Origin: CAIRDP01 sp037138335
GTDB taxonomy: Bacteria > Bacteroidota > Bacteroidia > Bacteroidales > FEN-979
DNA length: 64,000 nt
Direction of reading: 5' to 3'
Assembly (NCBI GenBank): GCA_037138335.1
Contig: JBAXIO010000006.1
Coordinates: 121,546-185,545, forward strand
Shown: piece by piece, positions 61,242 through 64,000 of the stretch
Layout of the letters: the number at the start of each line of letters is the position of its first letter
How positions within the stretch are numbered: the stretch's first letter is position 1
Made by a program: the position numbers and the translations under genes
Notes under the pieces: generated by a model
Databases searched by the model: none
What the model was told of the DNA's origin: nothing
Seen by the model: only the letters and a program-made list of their open reading frames with translations

Positions 61242-62195
61242 CTATTTATAAACCTTACTTAGGTAATCCGCATTTTTGAATTCAATATATGCTTCTATAC
61301 CATTATGGTCGGAAAGATATTCCTTCCCCTTTCCCCATTTGGATTTCAGAACAGCAACTTTCCTTCTGATCCAATGGATTAGCTGGGAATTTCTGGTCAG
61401 GATATAATCAATTTGCCGGGGGTCAGGATGAACTGATCTATAGACATCATTGGCTTCATCATCAAAGGTAATTTTCATATTTCCGGAAATCACCCCATCC
61501 TGAGCCTTTAAAATATTCAACAAACCATGATAATATTGAGATATTTTTTCATCCGTATTAAAATCACCGCAAATGATTTGCGGAGTTGAGGTTTGAGTGT
61601 ATGGCAAGATTAATTTTTCATAAATTTCAACTAGTTGCTGCTCTCTGATACATTGAGGATACTTATCATCTTGTAAATGAGTAGCCAGCAACTGGAACCT
61701 GATGTTATGAATTCTTCCTTCAAGCAGGATTGCACCCTTTCGGGCAAAATCATCAAATCCGGTGGAAACTGAAAACTCGATTTCCTTTTTTATTTCCAGG
61801 GGTATTTTACTTAAAATCCATATTCCGCTGTTGCATTTTATGGAAAAGACTGATCGGTTAGCAGGCCCATAGGTATAAGGATAAAGATCCTTCAGTTTGT
61901 GCCTGAGAACAGATCTTGCGTATGAAGAAAATGCTTCCTCAAAAACAATAATGTCATAATCACAAGAAAAAAGGGCGGTGGCAACCGCCTCCGCCCTTTC
62001 ATCTATCTCAGCAAACAGATCCATTACAGGGAGCATCCCGATATTCCAGGAAAGAAGTTTTAATCGACAGGGGGGGCTGGAAATTGAATCAAGTGCGCAA
62101 CTATCCAGAGTTGCCGAATTAGTTCCACTGGTGGATGAAATTGTTAATGTCAGCAGATAAAATAGACTGATTAATCTGATTGCGATTGTTGACAT
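61242..62195 (-). CDS. Exported endonuclease/exonuclease/phosphatase-family protein
   Basis: 317 residues with a signal peptide (IRLISLFYLLTLTISSTSG). EEP fold motifs in order: LSWNIGMLP (Asn), IIVFEEAF (metal Glu), ATHLQDD, ICGDFNTDE (Asp/Asn), QIDYIL and LSDHNGIEAYI (His). This pattern is closest to neutral sphingomyelinase-like or phosphodiesterase members rather than DNA repair nucleases. It lies 9 nt after the acid phosphatase gene, so the two are probably cotranscribed. Confidence 0.88.
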   Translation of the reverse strand: MSTIAIRLISLFYLLTLTISSTSGTNSATLDSCALDSISSPPCRLKLLSWNIGMLPVMDLFAEIDERAEAVATALFSCDYDIIVFEEAFSSYARSVLRHKLKDLYPYTYGPANRSVFSIKCNSGIWILSKIPLEIKKEIEFSVSTGFDDFARKGAILLEGRIHNIRFQLLATHLQDDKYPQCIREQQLVEIYEKLILPYTQTSTPQIICGDFNTDEKISQYYHGLLNILKAQDGVISGNMKITFDDEANDVYRSVHPDPRQIDYILTRNSQLIHWIRRKVAVLKSKWGKGKEYLSDHNGIEAYIEFKNADYLSKVYK

Positions 62196-62204
62196 TTTTA
62201 TTGG

Positions 62205-63230
62205 TTATTTTTTTGATTTTGACATTGAATAGACTATCTGCCCTTTACTATTAATGAAATAAAGGGTTAGCTGCTTCCCATTGATTGACATAAGAGTGAA
62301 ACCCGGTTCCGACAAACTGAAAACAGTGTTGGCATCTGTTCCTGTGGGCCTGGTTTCACCTCCTGAACCGGTAACAATATAATCTGTATTGCTTCCTGCC
62401 GGTCTTAGATGCTGCATGTCGTGATCATGCCCGCAGAAATAGAAATCGACGCCGTATTTATCAAAGAGAGGCTTGAATTTTGCAATCAACTCGGGTGTAT
62501 TCCCATGTTTGGGACTGGCCGAGTAAACAGGATGATGTCCGATAACGATAATCCATTTCTCTTTAGCATTGGCTAAAACATCCTTAAGCCAGCTTAATTC
62601 CTTTGCTGTATCCTGACTGGAGATATCTCCGTATGATTCATTTTTTCCGTAGTATTCATTAACCATAGGAGGCGTATCGGTAAAGATGAAACGGGCTGAA
62701 ATGCTGTCGTTCACCTTTTTTACAAGGGTGTAATACCTTGACGGCATTCTCCATCGCCTGCTGATCTTTGAATATTGTACCTCTGCCTCAGGAACGCCTT
62801 TGTAGTCATGATTTCCCAGGACTGGATACCAGTCGCATTGCATGGCCGGGCTTTTATATACATATTCAAAGGTTGTCAGCCACAATGGATCGTTCACGCT
62901 CTGAACCCCTTTAATCTGAAAATTATCTCCGCATGAAATTATGAATGCGGGTTCAGCCTGTTCTGCTGTTTTCTCCATCTGTTTTGCCACATCAGTTTGA
63001 TATCCGTAACCATTCCAACCCCAGTCTGATACCAGGAAAAAATTCAATGAATGTTTCTTAAGCTGAAGTGTGGTATCTCGTCTGGCTGAGGTTTCATTTT
63101 GTTTGCCGACCGACTTCTCCTGCGAAAAACCGGTTAGATGGATTGCAAAGAATGCAACAAGTAAAATGGTTATTGATAAGCTGCTCAATAATTTTTTCCG
63201 GCTGTAAGTTTTAGAACATTTATTTCTCAT
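62205..63230 (-). CDS. Purple acid phosphatase-like metallophosphoesterase, exported
   Basis: 341 residues with a signal peptide ending near HLTGFSQ. Tartrate-resistant (type 5) acid phosphatase pattern: FLVSDWGWNGYG, FIISCGDNFQIKGV, VLGNHDYKG, VIGHHPVYS and FCGHDHDMQHL; the Tyr in GWNGYG is where the charge-transfer tyrosine of purple phosphatases lies. The frame is open to a TTG at 63257, but the ATG at 63230 gives a better leader. It probably releases phosphate from organic esters outside the inner membrane, next to the EEP gene. Confidence 0.9.
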   Translation of the reverse strand: MRNKCSKTYSRKKLLSSLSITILLVAFFAIHLTGFSQEKSVGKQNETSARRDTTLQLKKHSLNFFLVSDWGWNGYGYQTDVAKQMEKTAEQAEPAFIISCGDNFQIKGVQSVNDPLWLTTFEYVYKSPAMQCDWYPVLGNHDYKGVPEAEVQYSKISRRWRMPSRYYTLVKKVNDSISARFIFTDTPPMVNEYYGKNESYGDISSQDTAKELSWLKDVLANAKEKWIIVIGHHPVYSASPKHGNTPELIAKFKPLFDKYGVDFYFCGHDHDMQHLRPAGSNTDYIVTGSGGETRPTGTDANTVFSLSEPGFTLMSINGKQLTLYFINSKGQIVYSMSKSKK

Positions 63231-63249
63231 TTGGATTATGTTTTTTAGA

Positions 63250-63282
63250 TACTCCAATCCCGCATTGAGTGGAATTGGAGTA
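63250..63282 (-). promoter_or_regulatory. Inverted repeat before the phosphatase gene
   Basis: TACTCCAATCCC (63250-63261) pairs with GGAATTGGAGTA (63271-63282), one mismatch, 9-nt loop. It lies between the beta-helix gene stop and the phosphatase ATG at 63230. No T-tract follows in the minus direction, so an attenuator or RNA-stabilising hairpin is as likely as a terminator. Confidence 0.4.
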
Positions 63283-63304
63283 CCTGGTGAAATTCCTGAA
63301 TAGA

Positions 63305-64000
63305 TTATCGTTGATTTCCGCTTCCGTCACTCTGATAGGCTCCGATGTCTTTACCAGGAAGCATGAGCGTTCCGATACCTGCGGTATATGGGGCCTGCTG
63401 GTTCCCTTTACCTATGGCTGCTGAACCTGTCTGAAGATGAGGATTGTTATTGTCGGTCATGGCATGAACATCCGTATCCAGGTTTACAAGCTTCGGGTTG
63501 TTGTTGCTCAGGCCGGTTGAAAGAAGGTCTCCCGTCTGGGGTTTGCCCCAATCGCCTGCCGGATAGTATCCTGCCCTTGTTGAATCAACTGTTGAGTAGA
63601 ACAGGTTGTAGCCATATTTCCCCTTGATCTTGGAGGTGTCTGATTGAGCGGTAATCCGCAATCCGCTCACACAATTAATGATAAGGTTATTGTATACTGA
63701 AGCCTGGGCAAATAGGTCAACAAGTATCCCTGCAGTCGGTTCTCCCTGTTTACGCCAGCCACCTGCAATGATGGTATTGTTGTAGATATTGATCTTGCTC
63801 TGCGGATAAAGAACGGTTTTGTTTGTATTTACCTTGATTGAGTTATTTGCAGCACTCCATATGTAATTGTAGGCAACATCGCCGGTAACACCGTTTTTAA
63901 TGTTTATATTATCTCCATCATCACTTCCCTGATGCTGAACCACGTTCCCTTTTATACTTACTGTTATGGGACCCATAAGCCTCATGCAATCATCAATGCC
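63305..64000 (-). CDS. Right-handed parallel beta-helix surface protein, C-terminal part
   Basis: The frame runs off the right edge, so the N-terminus is missing; 231 residues are present. It shows irregular repeats with V-x-x-N-x-I and Asn ladders (INIYNNTIIAGG, ASVYNNLIINCVSG), typical of pectate-lyase-like beta-helices. GSAAIGKGN and KDIGAYQSDG at the end match the closing region seen in Bacteroidota polysaccharide lyases and choice-of-anchor proteins. No sorting domain is present at the C-terminus. Substrate unknown. Confidence 0.75.
   Translation of the reverse strand, partial: GIDDCMRLMGPITVSIKGNVVQHQGSDDGDNINIKNGVTGDVAYNYIWSAANNSIKVNTNKTVLYPQSKINIYNNTIIAGGWRKQGEPTAGILVDLFAQASVYNNLIINCVSGLRITAQSDTSKIKGKYGYNLFYSTVDSTRAGYYPAGDWGKPQTGDLLSTGLSNNNPKLVNLDTDVHAMTDNNNPHLQTGSAAIGKGNQQAPYTAGIGTLMLPGKDIGAYQSDGSGNQR

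Overview
The window reads as chromosomal DNA of an anaerobic or facultative member of the Bacteroidota (Bacteroidales-like). The signs are a Type IX secretion sorting domain on a 1401-residue protein, a TonB-dependent receptor, several -7 boxes of the Bacteroidota form TAnnTTTG (with a -33 TTG in some cases), a single-chain Fe-S serine deaminase, futalosine-pathway MqnA, an [FeFe]-hydrogenase maturase HydE, and lipoproteins with Bacteroidota-type lipoboxes. I see no rRNA, tRNA, CRISPR array, transposase or phage gene.

Layout. 1-5.1 kb: end of a carbohydrate porin, an unknown secreted protein, and a tight unit gapA / receiver-histidine kinase / sdaA. 5.2-10 kb: pyruvate-phosphate dikinase regulatory protein, pyrG and yidC, ending in an inverted heptamer array facing mqnA. 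10.6-20.6 kb: a small exported protein and a TonB receptor; the coaE-ybbR-yajC-DUF1573 block; aroK, a 23S rRNA uracil methyltransferase, hydE, a LytTR regulator and a divergent YchF. 20.8-27 kb: WG-repeat protein, rpsA, rnz (with a perfect terminator-like hairpin inside its coding region) and an M3 dipeptidase. 27.1-32.7 kb: a three-gene signalling unit (receiver-kinase-receiver, CheR-type methyltransferase, large hybrid sensor kinase). 32.7-39 kb: a four-gene unit lplA, DUF1338 2-oxoadipate dioxygenase/decarboxylase, lipoprotein hydrolase and D-2-hydroxyglutarate-dehydrogenase-like flavoprotein, which together suggest the end of lysine catabolism. 39-43.8 kb: lipid A acyltransferase, fused aconitase-family enzyme, HD-domain protein and isocitrate dehydrogenase family enzyme. 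44-52 kb: T9SS cargo, GH27 alpha-galactosidase, metallophosphoesterase lipoprotein, a free-standing CBM48 protein and a basic protein. 52.3-59.6 kb: a seven-gene, translationally coupled operon that looks like a nonulosonic-acid (sialic-acid-like) pathway of unusual composition. 59.9-64 kb: LysE exporter, OmpR-type regulator and three secreted enzymes or surface proteins.

Most notable. (1) The 52.3-59.6 kb operon combines a NeuB-type synthase lacking its usual SAF domain, a KdsC-type phosphatase, an SDR, a glutamate-semialdehyde-aminomutase-like aminotransferase, a full-length transketolase, an SpsF-like cytidylyltransferase and a GT-B-like transferase, with no NeuC or Pse/Leg dehydratase in view. 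(2) A family of inverted tandem arrays with 7- or 8-bp units occurs at gene ends (9.74, 39.92 and 42.47 kb); single-arm relatives sit at a start codon (37.95 kb) and inside a coding sequence (34.93 kb). (3) A perfect 15-bp-stem hairpin plus T-tract lies inside the conserved 5' part of rnz, directly after rpsA.
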